Origin: GCA-2731375 sp047518225
GTDB taxonomy: Bacteria; Pseudomonadota; Alphaproteobacteria; GCA-2731375
Assembly (NCBI GenBank): GCA_047518225.1
Contig: JAKZRK010000088.1
Location: forward strand, 1 to 49,813
Length of the DNA: 49,813 nucleotides
Direction of reading: 5' to 3'
Below are positions 9,151 through 16,594 of this stretch, piece after piece. The notes under the pieces were generated by a model that searched no databases, was not told the origin of the DNA, and saw nothing but the letters and a program-made list of their open reading frames with translations. Position numbers and translations under genes: made by a program. How positions within the stretch are numbered: position 1 is the first letter of the stretch; the number at the start of each line of letters is the position of its first letter.

Positions 9151-9413
9151 ATACCACATTGCGATGATAGGGACCCATAGAGATCGTCTCCACGCATCCT
9201 CGGGTAGGAGAGAAGGTGCAGGCGATATGGGATATCGTCAAGCCTTCTCGACGCCATCCGAGGCTGCGCGGAGACGACCCGATGGGCGCATTTCGGGAGC
9301 TTTCGGAGGGCGTCGCGCACGCCTAACGATGCCCCGCATCGCTTCGGCGCACGCTCCTACCCGAAAACTCCCGAAATGCGTCTCTATGGGTTCCTATCAT
9401 CGCAATGTGGTAT
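9151..9413. repeat. Palindromic element A: 33-bp inverted ends enclosing two hairpins
   Basis: Arms at 9151-9183 and 9381-9413 are inverted repeats of 33 bp with one mismatch. TA dinucleotides at 9152-9153 and 9411-9412 lie at the tips. Inside are two large imperfect hairpins, 9183-9278 and 9287-9380. The second has 20-bp arms (9287-9306 and 9361-9380, one mismatch). Both hairpins contain a GGGTAGG box and a small stem of the type GCGAT(A/G)(T/C)GG, and they point in opposite directions. The whole could fold as a T-shaped structure in DNA or RNA. It exactly fills the lutA-lutB gap and supplies the last base of the lutA stop. The size, TA flanks and lack of a gene fit a MITE-like non-autonomous element. 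Confidence 0.8.
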
Positions 9414-10204
9414 TAGCCCCCGCCGCTTTCATCGTTCTCGCCAATGGGCGGCGCCTGGTCGGTCATCCCGGCCAGAACCTCCGCCACATGGCGCACTTGC
9501 ACGGACGAGCCTTCCCGCTTCAGGCGCCCGGCGATATTCAACAGGCAGCCCAGATCACCGGCCAGCAACAAATCCGCGCCGGTCTTGGCCACATTGGCGG
9601 TTTTACGGGTAACGATATCGGTGGAAATCTCCCCATACTTGACACAGAAAGTGCCACCAAAGCCACAGCAGGCTTCGGTGTCAGCCATTTCCTCCAGGTC
9701 CAGGCCAACCACACCGGCCAGCAATTCGCGCGGTTGCTCCCACAGGCCCAATTCCCGCAAACCGGCGCAGGCATCGTGATAGGTCACCGTGCCATCATAT
9801 TGCGCGGCGACAGGATCGATTTTCATGACGTCGGCCAGAAAGGCTGTCAGCTCGAACGTTTTGGCGGCCAGGGCGCGGGCCCGGCGGCTCCATTCCGGAT
9901 CATCGGCGAACAGGTCCGGATAGTGCACGGCGATCATGCCGCCGCAGGAGCCCGAGGGGACAACCACATAGTCGTAAGCCGCGAACGTCTCGATGACCTG
10001 ACGGGCGATTTGCTGGCTGTGCCGGCGATCGCCGGAATTGTAGGCCGGCTGGCCGCAGCACGTCTGTTCGGGCACATGCACCCTGCAGCCGGCCGCCGCG
10101 ATCAGCCGCGCCGCCGCGAAGCCAACCGTGGGCCGGAACAGATCCACAAGACAAGTTGCGAACAAACCAACGTTGATCGGCGCCTTGGAACTTTCGTTTG
10201 CCAT
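9413..10204 (-). CDS. lutA: CCG-domain lactate utilization protein LutA
   Basis: LutA is the cysteine-rich (Fe-S) subunit of the LutABC lactate oxidation system. Two CCG motifs are visible, QTCCGQPAYNSG near residues 46-57 and ACCGFGGTF near 176-184, with additional Cys/His in SGSCGGM and YHDACAGL. The 263-residue length is normal. ATG 10204 is chosen over the frame start at 10243 because AAAGGG lies about 7 bases before it and the family begins at this point. The stop codon TAA overlaps the tip of repeat element A by one base, so the element lies directly between lutA and lutB. Confidence 0.9.
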   Translation of the reverse strand: MANESSKAPINVGLFATCLVDLFRPTVGFAAARLIAAAGCRVHVPEQTCCGQPAYNSGDRRHSQQIARQVIETFAAYDYVVVPSGSCGGMIAVHYPDLFADDPEWSRRARALAAKTFELTAFLADVMKIDPVAAQYDGTVTYHDACAGLRELGLWEQPRELLAGVVGLDLEEMADTEACCGFGGTFCVKYGEISTDIVTRKTANVAKTGADLLLAGDLGCLLNIAGRLKREGSSVQVRHVAEVLAGMTDQAPPIGENDESGGG

Positions 10205-10272
10205 GCTTGACCCTTTGCCCGTCGGCCGATGGCCGGCCGCCATCTGGCTTTATAACAGTCAAAGCCCGATGA

Positions 10273-11490
10273 TTACAGCCGCCCGGCCAGGGCACGGGGC
10301 AATAACAGAAACCACCGCCCGGGATTTTTCATGCGCCCGGCGATAGCGGCGGCGCGGGCGCCGTGGCCCCAGAACAGATCACCCCGCACCCCGCCCTCGA
10401 TGGCGCCGCCGGTATCCTGGGCCAGCACCAACCGGTGCAACGGTTCCTCCATCTGATCGGGATTGGCGGCCGGATGGCTGGTTTGCAGCCAGATCGGGAT
10501 GCCCAGGGGGATCAGCCGATGATCCACCGCGATGGAGCGGCCCGGGCTGAGGGCGATGCCCAAGGCGCCGATCGGACCCGGCCCCTGTATCTCGCGAAAG
10601 AAGACATAGGATGGGTTCATGTCCATGACCCGCCGCGCCTGCGCCGGATGCGCGGTCAACCAGGCTCGGATGCCCTGCATGGAAACGTTCTCCCTGGTCA
10701 GAATGCCACGCTTGATCAATTCCCGGCCAATGGCGAAGTAGCGCCGGCCATTGCCGCCGGAATAGCCCAGGCGAATTTCTTCGCCGTTGACAAGCCGCAC
10801 CCGGCCGGAACCCTGGATCTGTAGAAAAAAGGCATCTACCGGATCATCCACATAAACGATTTCCAGGCCCTTCCCGGCCAAGGCGCCGGTGGCGATCCGC
10901 CCTCGTTCATGATAGGGACGCAGCCGGCGGTCCTGAACACGGCCAACGATGTGCCGGCCTTGCAGGCTGTCGCTGAAATCGCCCAGATTGACATTGATCA
11001 GATCCCGCGGCCGCCCATACAGAGGCACCGTAAAAGCCCCGCCCCTGACCCGGCTGCCCCGCAACGACGGTTCGTAATAACCCGTGAACAGGCCCGCTGC
11101 CTGGCCGCCGAAGCGGATCGCGACGGCACGGAAATGATCTTCGAAAAAGCGCCGAGCCCGATCAGGCGTCTCCGGTTCGACGGCCTGGGCGGCGCGGCAG
11201 ATCACGGCCCAGTCGCCTGCACTGCCGGCGATGCCGTCGCGGCCGCTCAAGCGGCGGCCGGCGGGCCAACCGCCGATACGCTCGCAGCTACGCAAAAAAG
11301 CCGCCAATGCGGCCCCATGATCATCCTGTTCCCAGCCTTCCAAAGCCGTGAACGGCACCGGGCGATAATCCATCTGTCCGCTGGGAATGGCGGGCGCGGG
11401 CGGCGGCCCGGGGCGGGTCAGCCACCACAACAATAAACCCAGGCTTATCAGCAGAGGTCCAGCCCATATGGCGGCAAGGCGACCCTGCAT
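10273..11490 (-). CDS. mltA: Membrane-bound lytic murein transglycosylase A
   Basis: MltA cleaves the MurNAc-GlcNAc bond of peptidoglycan with formation of 1,6-anhydro ends. From ATG 11490 the protein has 405 residues. A single hydrophobic segment near residues 5-25 serves as anchor or uncleaved signal, followed by the MltA barrel and the 3D domain, whose conserved AQDTGGAI...GDLFWG carries the catalytic Asp. There is no lipobox, unlike the E. coli enzyme. An alternative ATG at 11538 would overlap the Tim44-like gene by 34 bases. The 14-base gap from ATG 11490 is more natural. It forms a unit with the Tim44-like gene upstream, an arrangement common in alphaproteobacteria. Confidence 0.88.
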   Translation of the reverse strand: MQGRLAAIWAGPLLISLGLLLWWLTRPGPPPAPAIPSGQMDYRPVPFTALEGWEQDDHGAALAAFLRSCERIGGWPAGRRLSGRDGIAGSAGDWAVICRAAQAVEPETPDRARRFFEDHFRAVAIRFGGQAAGLFTGYYEPSLRGSRVRGGAFTVPLYGRPRDLINVNLGDFSDSLQGRHIVGRVQDRRLRPYHERGRIATGALAGKGLEIVYVDDPVDAFFLQIQGSGRVRLVNGEEIRLGYSGGNGRRYFAIGRELIKRGILTRENVSMQGIRAWLTAHPAQARRVMDMNPSYVFFREIQGPGPIGALGIALSPGRSIAVDHRLIPLGIPIWLQTSHPAANPDQMEEPLHRLVLAQDTGGAIEGGVRGDLFWGHGARAAAIAGRMKNPGRWFLLLPRALAGRL

Positions 11491-11504
11491 AGCCGGTCGG
11501 GGTA

Positions 11505-12242
11505 TTAATTCTCGCCGTGGGTTTCGATGAGCTGCCAATTCGGGTCGCGATCGCGGGTATCACGCGCAAAGGTCCAGATATCCGTGACCTCGCGGGTGCC
11601 CGCCGGTTGATCGGGCAGCAGCTCGCCCGCTTCATCTCGGGTTACGGAAATCATTTCAGAAACGAATTTGACCGTGACCTCGGCCACCTTGTCCTTCAAT
11701 TCCGCATCGATGATTTCAGTTCCATTGATGGCAACGATCTTGGTTTCAAGGGTATGCCCCTTGCTTTCACGGTCTTCTATGGCGCCGACGAAATTTTCAA
11801 AGACCTGATCGTTCAACAACGGCCTTAGCGCGGCGCTGTCGCCATTGGCAAAAGCATCGACAATCATCTCGTATGCGGCGCGGGCGCCATTGGTAAAAGC
11901 GCTGGGCTCAAAGCGGTGATCCGCCAGCTTTATTTTCGTCAGACCGGCGCCAATCGGGGAATCATCGGCCCATAAGGCGGCCTCCTCCTCCGGCGTGGTA
12001 TCGCCATCTTCGGCAGCATCGGGATGGCTGCGATCAGGCAGGGCAACGACATTATCATCGTCGTCCGGTTGGTTCGCCGCGCCTTGGTCGTCGGATTGCT
12101 CGTTGGAATGTTCTCGGCTTCGCTGCTTTGGCGGTGGCCGTTCATTCCCGGTGCGCCGTCCAAGCACATTGCGCAGGCGAAAGAATATAAATCCCGCCAC
12201 CATGGCCAGGAAAATAATATCGAGAAAGTAACCCTCGCCCAT
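11505..12242 (-). CDS. Tim44-like domain membrane protein
   Basis: A 245-residue protein with one N-terminal membrane segment (about residues 5-22), a charged, low-complexity linker rich in Asp, Glu and Gln (about 30-95), and a Tim44/TimA-type domain from about 105 to the end. In mitochondria the domain recruits the import motor. The bacterial relatives are inner-membrane proteins of unclear function, often next to mltA as here. The linker length and the domain boundary are read directly from composition. The role in envelope biogenesis is inferred from context only. Confidence 0.85.
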   Translation of the reverse strand: MGEGYFLDIIFLAMVAGFIFFRLRNVLGRRTGNERPPPKQRSREHSNEQSDDQGAANQPDDDDNVVALPDRSHPDAAEDGDTTPEEEAALWADDSPIGAGLTKIKLADHRFEPSAFTNGARAAYEMIVDAFANGDSAALRPLLNDQVFENFVGAIEDRESKGHTLETKIVAINGTEIIDAELKDKVAEVTVKFVSEMISVTRDEAGELLPDQPAGTREVTDIWTFARDTRDRDPNWQLIETHGEN

Positions 12243-12516
12243 AAAATTTATCTGTCCTGTCGGGTCGTTGAGTCTGTTGGATTTTCTATCCAGCTAAATC
12301 ATCTTTCGCACCATAGATACCAAAGATGACCATATCTGTCGGGTAGCCGCCCGCCACCAGCAACCAAACAGTCTGCATTTTGGTGCGGAGTCATACCTTA
12401 CGGCCCGCACAATGCGCTGTCCAGCGAACTTGCCTTAACGAACGGAATCCTCCAAACCGCTATGGCGCCGCTCGCCATACCGTACTAAATAAGCATAGCC
12501 GTGGCCGGGAGCAAGC
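12243..12516. promoter_or_regulatory. Divergent intergenic region, Tim44-like gene / fxsA
   Basis: These 274 bases separate divergently transcribed genes and must hold both promoters. The half next to the Tim44-like gene is AT-richer. I see no strong inverted repeat, riboswitch-like fold or clear -35/-10 pair. The ribosome site GGGAG before fxsA is at about 12507-12511. Confidence 0.4.
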
Positions 12517-13053
12517 ATGGGATTTGTTATTCTTTTGGCGTTCATAGCCATACCCCTGATCGAAATTGCCGTCTTCATCGAAATTGGCGGTTTCATCGGC
12601 CTGTGGTGGACCCTGGCCATCGTGGTTGGAACAGCATTGGGCGGCACCTATATGCTGCGCCGCCAGGGCCTATCAACCTTGCGTCGGGCCCAGCTGCAAA
12701 TGGCGGAAGGACGAATGCCCCTGCGCGAAGTTTTTGACGGCCTGTGCCTGTTGGTCGCAGGGGCGCTGTTGCTGACGCCGGGGTTTGTTACCGATTTGGC
12801 CGGCGCCCTGCTATTGATACCCTGGGTTCGATTATTCCTGGGCCGTCTGGTCGCGCAACATATCGTCGCCGACGGCCGGTTTCATAGGCAGCCCTTTGAC
12901 GCCGGGGCCCGCGGCCAGCAACCGCCGCCCAGGGGGCAGAGCAGCGATAATATCAATCATGACGGCATCATCGACGTGGATTTCGAGGAGGTCGCCCCCG
13001 ACGACCCGCCCCGCATTGACCGTCATCCGGACGACGAGAGGAACACCAAGTAA
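12517..13053 (+). CDS. fxsA: FxsA family membrane protein
   Basis: FxsA is a small inner-membrane protein that in E. coli relieves exclusion of phage T7 by the F plasmid; its ordinary role is unknown. This 178-residue protein has three to four hydrophobic segments in its first 115 residues (about 2-18, 24-42, 75-95 and 95-112), the conserved TPGFVTD loop, and a hydrophilic C-terminal tail rich in Asp, Arg and Pro. A GGGAG ribosome site lies 5 bases before ATG. It precedes secB by 82 bases in the same direction, as in several alphaproteobacteria. Confidence 0.88.
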   Translation: MGFVILLAFIAIPLIEIAVFIEIGGFIGLWWTLAIVVGTALGGTYMLRRQGLSTLRRAQLQMAEGRMPLREVFDGLCLLVAGALLLTPGFVTDLAGALLLIPWVRLFLGRLVAQHIVADGRFHRQPFDAGARGQQPPPRGQSSDNINHDGIIDVDFEEVAPDDPPRIDRHPDDERNTK

Positions 13054-13135
13054 AACAAACGAGAGGTTCCTTGCTGGCGGCACGGAGACGTGATAGCCAA
13101 GCCGGCAGCTATCAGCAGGCCGAGACATATTCATC

Positions 13136-13666
13136 ATGACCGACGACACCACAGCACCCGACGCCCCGGCGGCGCCCGAGGCCCCCGGCATTGACGCCGC
13201 GCAAAGCGCCCCCCGCGTCGAAGTGCATGCCCAATACGTCAAGGATCTTTCGTTCGAAAATCCAGGTGCGCCGCAAAACCTGGCCAATCAGAGCGCGGCG
13301 CCGAATATCGAGGTTTCGGTCGACGTCGGCGCCCACGGGCTTGCTCCCAATCAGTTCGAAGTAGAGTTGCGGATTACCGCCAACGCTGAATTCGGGGCGC
13401 AAAAGGCCTTCGTGGTCGAGGTGCAATATGCCGGGGTCTTCACCTTGCATAACGTGGACCAGAACCAATTGAAACAGGTCTGCCTGATTGAATGTCCACG
13501 CCTGTTGTTTCCCTTTGCCCGCCGGGTCGTGGCTGACGCCACCCGCGATGGCGGTTTTCCGCCCCTGTTGCTGGAACCCATCGATTTCGTGCAGCTTTTC
13601 CGGCAATCGATGGAGAATGCCGGGGAACAAGCCGCCGCCGGCGGCAACGGCGACGCCGTGGCCTGA
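13136..13666 (+). CDS. secB: Protein-export chaperone SecB
   Basis: SecB is a cytosolic tetrameric chaperone that holds secretory preproteins unfolded and hands them to SecA. The 176-residue protein has an acidic, Ala/Pro-rich N-terminus (about 1-25) longer than in E. coli, the core strand motif HAQYVKDLSFENP (31-43), YAGVFTL, and the conserved CPRLLFPFARRVVADATRDGGFPPLLLEPIDF region. Length and motifs suggest an intact gene. It converges with dnaQ, the stop codons being only about 20 bases apart. Confidence 0.95.
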   Translation: MTDDTTAPDAPAAPEAPGIDAAQSAPRVEVHAQYVKDLSFENPGAPQNLANQSAAPNIEVSVDVGAHGLAPNQFEVELRITANAEFGAQKAFVVEVQYAGVFTLHNVDQNQLKQVCLIECPRLLFPFARRVVADATRDGGFPPLLLEPIDFVQLFRQSMENAGEQAAAGGNGDAVA

Positions 13667-13684
13667 AGCCGAAAAAAAGCGCGG

Positions 13685-14356
13685 TTATTTCTTCCAGATC
13701 GGGTCTTTCATTTTTGCCACGAAGGCTTGGTGGGCGGCCTCTTCGTCGGCGCTGGGCGCGTGGCCGCGCGGTGGACGGGTCTGGCGCTCGGCGGACTGCA
13801 CGGCTGTCGGGCCCTTGGCTTCGCTGGCCAGAACCAGGCCCGGCTGGCGGCCGCCAATCAGTTCCAGATAAACCTCGGCCAGCAGTTCCGCGTCCAGCAG
13901 GGCGCCGTGGTTTGCCCGCGCCGAAAGATCGATATCGAAGCGGCGGCACAAAGCATCCAGACTGTACTGCAACCCGGGTATCTTCCGGCGCGCCAGGGCA
14001 ATGGTATCCAGCACTTTGTCCTTGGGCAGATTGGGTCGGTCGAGCGCGGCTAGTTCGGCGTTGATGAAACGCATATCGAAAGCGGCGTTGTGGGCGATCA
14101 ATACAGCACCGCCGACAAAGTGCAGAAATTCGTCCACCACGGCCGCGAATAACGGCTTATCGCCCAGAAATTCCTCGGACAGGCCGTGGACGCGAAAGGC
14201 CTCTTCCGGCATGTCGCGCTGGGGATTGAGATACCACTGCCGGGTTTCGCCCGTGGGCATGTGGTTGAGCAGTTCCACACAACCGATTTCCACCACCCGG
14301 TGTCCGGCGGCCGGGTCAAGTCCCGTGGTTTCAGTGTCGAATACGATTTCGCGCAT
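13685..14356 (-). CDS. dnaQ: DNA polymerase III epsilon subunit (proofreading exonuclease)
   Basis: DnaQ is the 3'-5' proofreading exonuclease of the replicative polymerase. Exo I is FDTETTG (D7, E9), Exo II is HNAAFDMRF and Exo III is NHGALLDAELL, giving the complete DEDDh set. The core ends near residue 185. A basic, Pro-rich linker and a short C-terminal segment for binding the alpha subunit follow, for 223 residues in total. The start lies 26 bases inside coaE. The order ppsR-maf-aroE-coaE-dnaQ next to the candidate origin matches what is known in Caulobacter and other alphaproteobacteria. Confidence 0.95.
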   Translation of the reverse strand: MREIVFDTETTGLDPAAGHRVVEIGCVELLNHMPTGETRQWYLNPQRDMPEEAFRVHGLSEEFLGDKPLFAAVVDEFLHFVGGAVLIAHNAAFDMRFINAELAALDRPNLPKDKVLDTIALARRKIPGLQYSLDALCRRFDIDLSARANHGALLDAELLAEVYLELIGGRQPGLVLASEAKGPTAVQSAERQTRPPRGHAPSADEEAAHQAFVAKMKDPIWKK

Positions 14357-15017
14357 GCACGGGCCTCCGGCTGGGATGAGTGTTGGGGCGGCGCTGGGGA
14401 CGCCCTTTCGGCGGCCAGGCGTGGCCGCGCCGCCCTTTGACCGTCCTGATTAGTTGCGCCACATGGCGCTGGGTATGACGGCGGCCCAGCCCGGTCGGCA
14501 GCAGAAAATCGGCGCGCTGACGTTTCACCGTATCGGGTACCTGCTGGCGGCGGATATTTCCGAATTTTTCAGATGTCATATTGGACCGGGCCAGAACCCG
14601 TTGCCGCTGGATGAAATAAGGCGCGCTGGCCACCGCCGTGGCGTCACAGCGGTCCTCGCCCCGGCCTTCGAACAACAGGGGTATGTCCAACACCACCAAT
14701 GACAGGCGCCGGCGCTGGGCATCGGCCAGAAAAGCGCGCTGGGCCTGGCCCACCATTGGGTGCAGTATGGCTTCCAGGCGGCGCAGTTCCCGACGCTTGC
14801 CAAAGACCCGCGCGCCCAGGACGGGGCGATCGACGGCGCCGTCCCTGGTAACCCCGGGAAAGGCTTGTTCAACCCGGCGCACCGCCCCGCCACCCTTTTT
14901 TAACAGAACATGCACCGCCGCGTCGGCATCGAATACCGGTACGCCCAGACGGCGAAACATTTTCGATGTTTCCGATTTACCCATACCGATGGAGCCCGTC
15001 AAACCAACGATAAACAC
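14331..15017 (-). CDS. coaE: Dephospho-CoA kinase
   Basis: CoaE phosphorylates the 3' hydroxyl of dephospho-CoA, the last step of coenzyme A synthesis. The P-loop GLTGSIGMGKS is at residues 5-15, FDAD at about 29-32 is the usual substrate-binding acid, and DIPLLFE near 112 is the conserved core strand. The 228-residue length exceeds the usual about 200. The extra basic, Pro/Arg-rich tail arises where the frame runs on into the dnaQ start and is probably unstructured. The N-terminus is only 2 bases from the end of aroE. All five genes from ppsR to dnaQ read away from the candidate origin. Confidence 0.93.
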   Translation of the reverse strand: MFIVGLTGSIGMGKSETSKMFRRLGVPVFDADAAVHVLLKKGGGAVRRVEQAFPGVTRDGAVDRPVLGARVFGKRRELRRLEAILHPMVGQAQRAFLADAQRRRLSLVVLDIPLLFEGRGEDRCDATAVASAPYFIQRQRVLARSNMTSEKFGNIRRQQVPDTVKRQRADFLLPTGLGRRHTQRHVAQLIRTVKGRRGHAWPPKGRPQRRPNTHPSRRPVHARNRIRH

Positions 15018-15019
15018 GC

Positions 15020-15868
15020 CTACGCTCCCTGCAAATCCGCCAGAACATGTTCGCGCAAGGCCTGGCTAACCACCGGCTCGCGGTCGAACCATGCGGCGAA
15101 ACCAGGGCGGGCCTGATGCAACAACATGCCCAAGCCGTCGACAACTGCGTTACCCCGTTCTTTTGCCGCCGCCAATAACGGTGTTATCAATGGGGTGTAG
15201 ACCGCATCCATAACCACTGTGTCCGCGGCCAGATCATCCAGGACCAGATCCAAGGCGGGCTGGCCCTGCATACCTTGCGTCGTGCTATTGACCAACAAAT
15301 CGGCTTCGGCCAGGCAGGCGGCGCGCTCTGTCCAGGCGCCGACCGTGACCCCCGTATCCAACGCTTCCGCCAGGGCATGGGCCCGCGCCTCGGTCCGGTT
15401 GAGCACGACCAATTCGGCTACCCCGGCATCCAACAAAGCCACCGCGATGGCTTTTGCCGCGCCGCCGGCCCCGATTAGAACAGCCCGTCCCCGTGCGACA
15501 TTCAGCGCCGGCGCGCCTTCATGCAGAGCCTGCAAAAAGCCGAATGCGTCTGTGTTGGATCCGTCCATGCTGCCGTCATCCGCCACCACGATGGTGTTTA
15601 CGGCACCGATCCGCTGGGCAGCCGAATCAAACCGGTCCACGGCTTTCAAGGCCGCTTCCTTGTGAGGCATGGTGACGTTGCAGCCGGCAAAACCCAGCTT
15701 GGGCAGGGTCCGGATCACCGATTCGAAATCCTCCGGTTTGATGGCAAGGGGCAGGTAGGCACCATCTATGCCATAGGCCTGCAGCCAAAAATTATGCAGC
15801 CGCGGCGAGCGGGAATGGGATATGGGCCATCCCGCCACGCCGGCCAAACGGGCGTTGCCGCTGATCAT
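15020..15868 (-). CDS. aroE: Shikimate dehydrogenase
   Basis: AroE reduces 3-dehydroshikimate to shikimate with NADPH in aromatic amino acid synthesis. The substrate-binding motif SHSRSP is at 17-22, the catalytic lysine is in NVTMPHKE (about 63-70), GAGGAAKAI near 132 binds the nucleotide and NRTEA near 155 marks NADP preference. The 282-residue length is normal. The open frame goes back to 16006, but the family starts at MISG. ATG 15868 also overlaps the maf stop codon as ATGA, which implies translational coupling. The longer start would lie inside the end of maf. Confidence 0.94.
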   Translation of the reverse strand: MISGNARLAGVAGWPISHSRSPRLHNFWLQAYGIDGAYLPLAIKPEDFESVIRTLPKLGFAGCNVTMPHKEAALKAVDRFDSAAQRIGAVNTIVVADDGSMDGSNTDAFGFLQALHEGAPALNVARGRAVLIGAGGAAKAIAVALLDAGVAELVVLNRTEARAHALAEALDTGVTVGAWTERAACLAEADLLVNSTTQGMQGQPALDLVLDDLAADTVVMDAVYTPLITPLLAAAKERGNAVVDGLGMLLHQARPGFAAWFDREPVVSQALREHVLADLQGA

Positions 15869-16493
15869 TCGCGCAACAACCCCGCCGCACGCAAATAACG
15901 CATCAGGGGTATCAACGGCAGCCCCAGGATCGTGAAATGATCCCCTTCGATACGGTCGAACAATTGCACACCCAAACCTTCGATCTGATAACAGCCCACC
16001 GACCATAACACCGACCGGCCCGCCTGGTCTAAATATCCGGCAATAAAATCATCTGATAGCGGCCGCATCCACAAACTAGCCGTACTGGTGTGTTGCCATG
16101 GAGCCACATCCCCCCGTCCCCGTCCCGCACCACGCAGACAGCCGCATGCAACTCGTGCCGGCGGCCCTTCAAGGACTGCAATGTTGTTGTTGCCGCCGCG
16201 AAATTTAGCGCCTTGTCAAACAATTCGCCATCGCAAGAGAGGATTTGATCCGCCCCGATGACCCAGGCGTCCGGATGATCCCTGGCAACGGCCCGTGCTT
16301 TTGCCTGGGCAAGAGCAGCCGCGATGGCAGCCCCGGTGGCATTGCCGGCCTGCAAGGCCGCCTTGGCCCCGCCCTCGTCCACATCCGAGGGGTGTACCGT
16401 GATCTCCAAACCCGCCTGACGCAACATGGCCCGCCGGGCCGTGCTGTTGGAAGCAAGAATTAGCCGAGGTCCCTGGGATTTTAACATCGCCAA
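15865..16493 (-). pseudogene. maf: maf nucleotide pyrophosphatase gene with a +1 frameshift
   Basis: Maf proteins hydrolyse non-canonical nucleoside triphosphates. Two overlapping frames each carry part of one family member. The 5' part has ILASNSTARRAMLRQAGL and the IGADQ motif. The 3' part has MRPLSDDFIAGYL, CYQIEGLGVQLFDRIEGDHFTILGLP and a normal end. Removing one base from the six-G run (plus-strand C 16110-16115) joins them seamlessly as RDGDGDVAPWQH, at the expected length near 207. The stop still overlaps aroE as ATGA. A recent lesion, a phase-variable tract or a sequencing error are all possible. TTG 16493, five bases after AGGA, and ATG 16487 are competing starts. Confidence 0.85.
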
Positions 16494-16594
16494 ATAGTTC
16501 CTGTTATTTCCGAGTGTTTCTTGATTATATTAATAATTAATATTATATTCATATGCGAAGGCATTGAAAATACGTCTTTTATTGGTATTCTAAT
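16494..16594. promoter_or_regulatory. AT-rich divergent intergenic region
   Basis: These 101 bases between the start of maf and the divergent unknown gene include a block at about 16523-16556 made almost only of A and T, with the nearly symmetric core ATTAATAATTAAT. It stands out against the GC-rich background. It probably contains the promoters of both genes. It was also considered as an unwinding region but lacks DnaA-like boxes. Confidence 0.45.

Noticed and set aside
7984..9180. Long rightward open frame (398 codons) opposite lutB
   Set aside because: It is the antisense shadow of a well-supported iron-sulfur gene and has no ribosome site or family resemblance.
9038..10210. Long rightward open frame (390 codons) opposite lutA and through repeat A
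   Set aside because: A shadow of lutA plus the palindromic element; composition is an artefact of high GC.
16029..16493. Two overlapping independent genes in the maf locus
   Set aside because: The two frames are the 5' and 3' parts of one Maf protein and join exactly when one base of the G run is removed.
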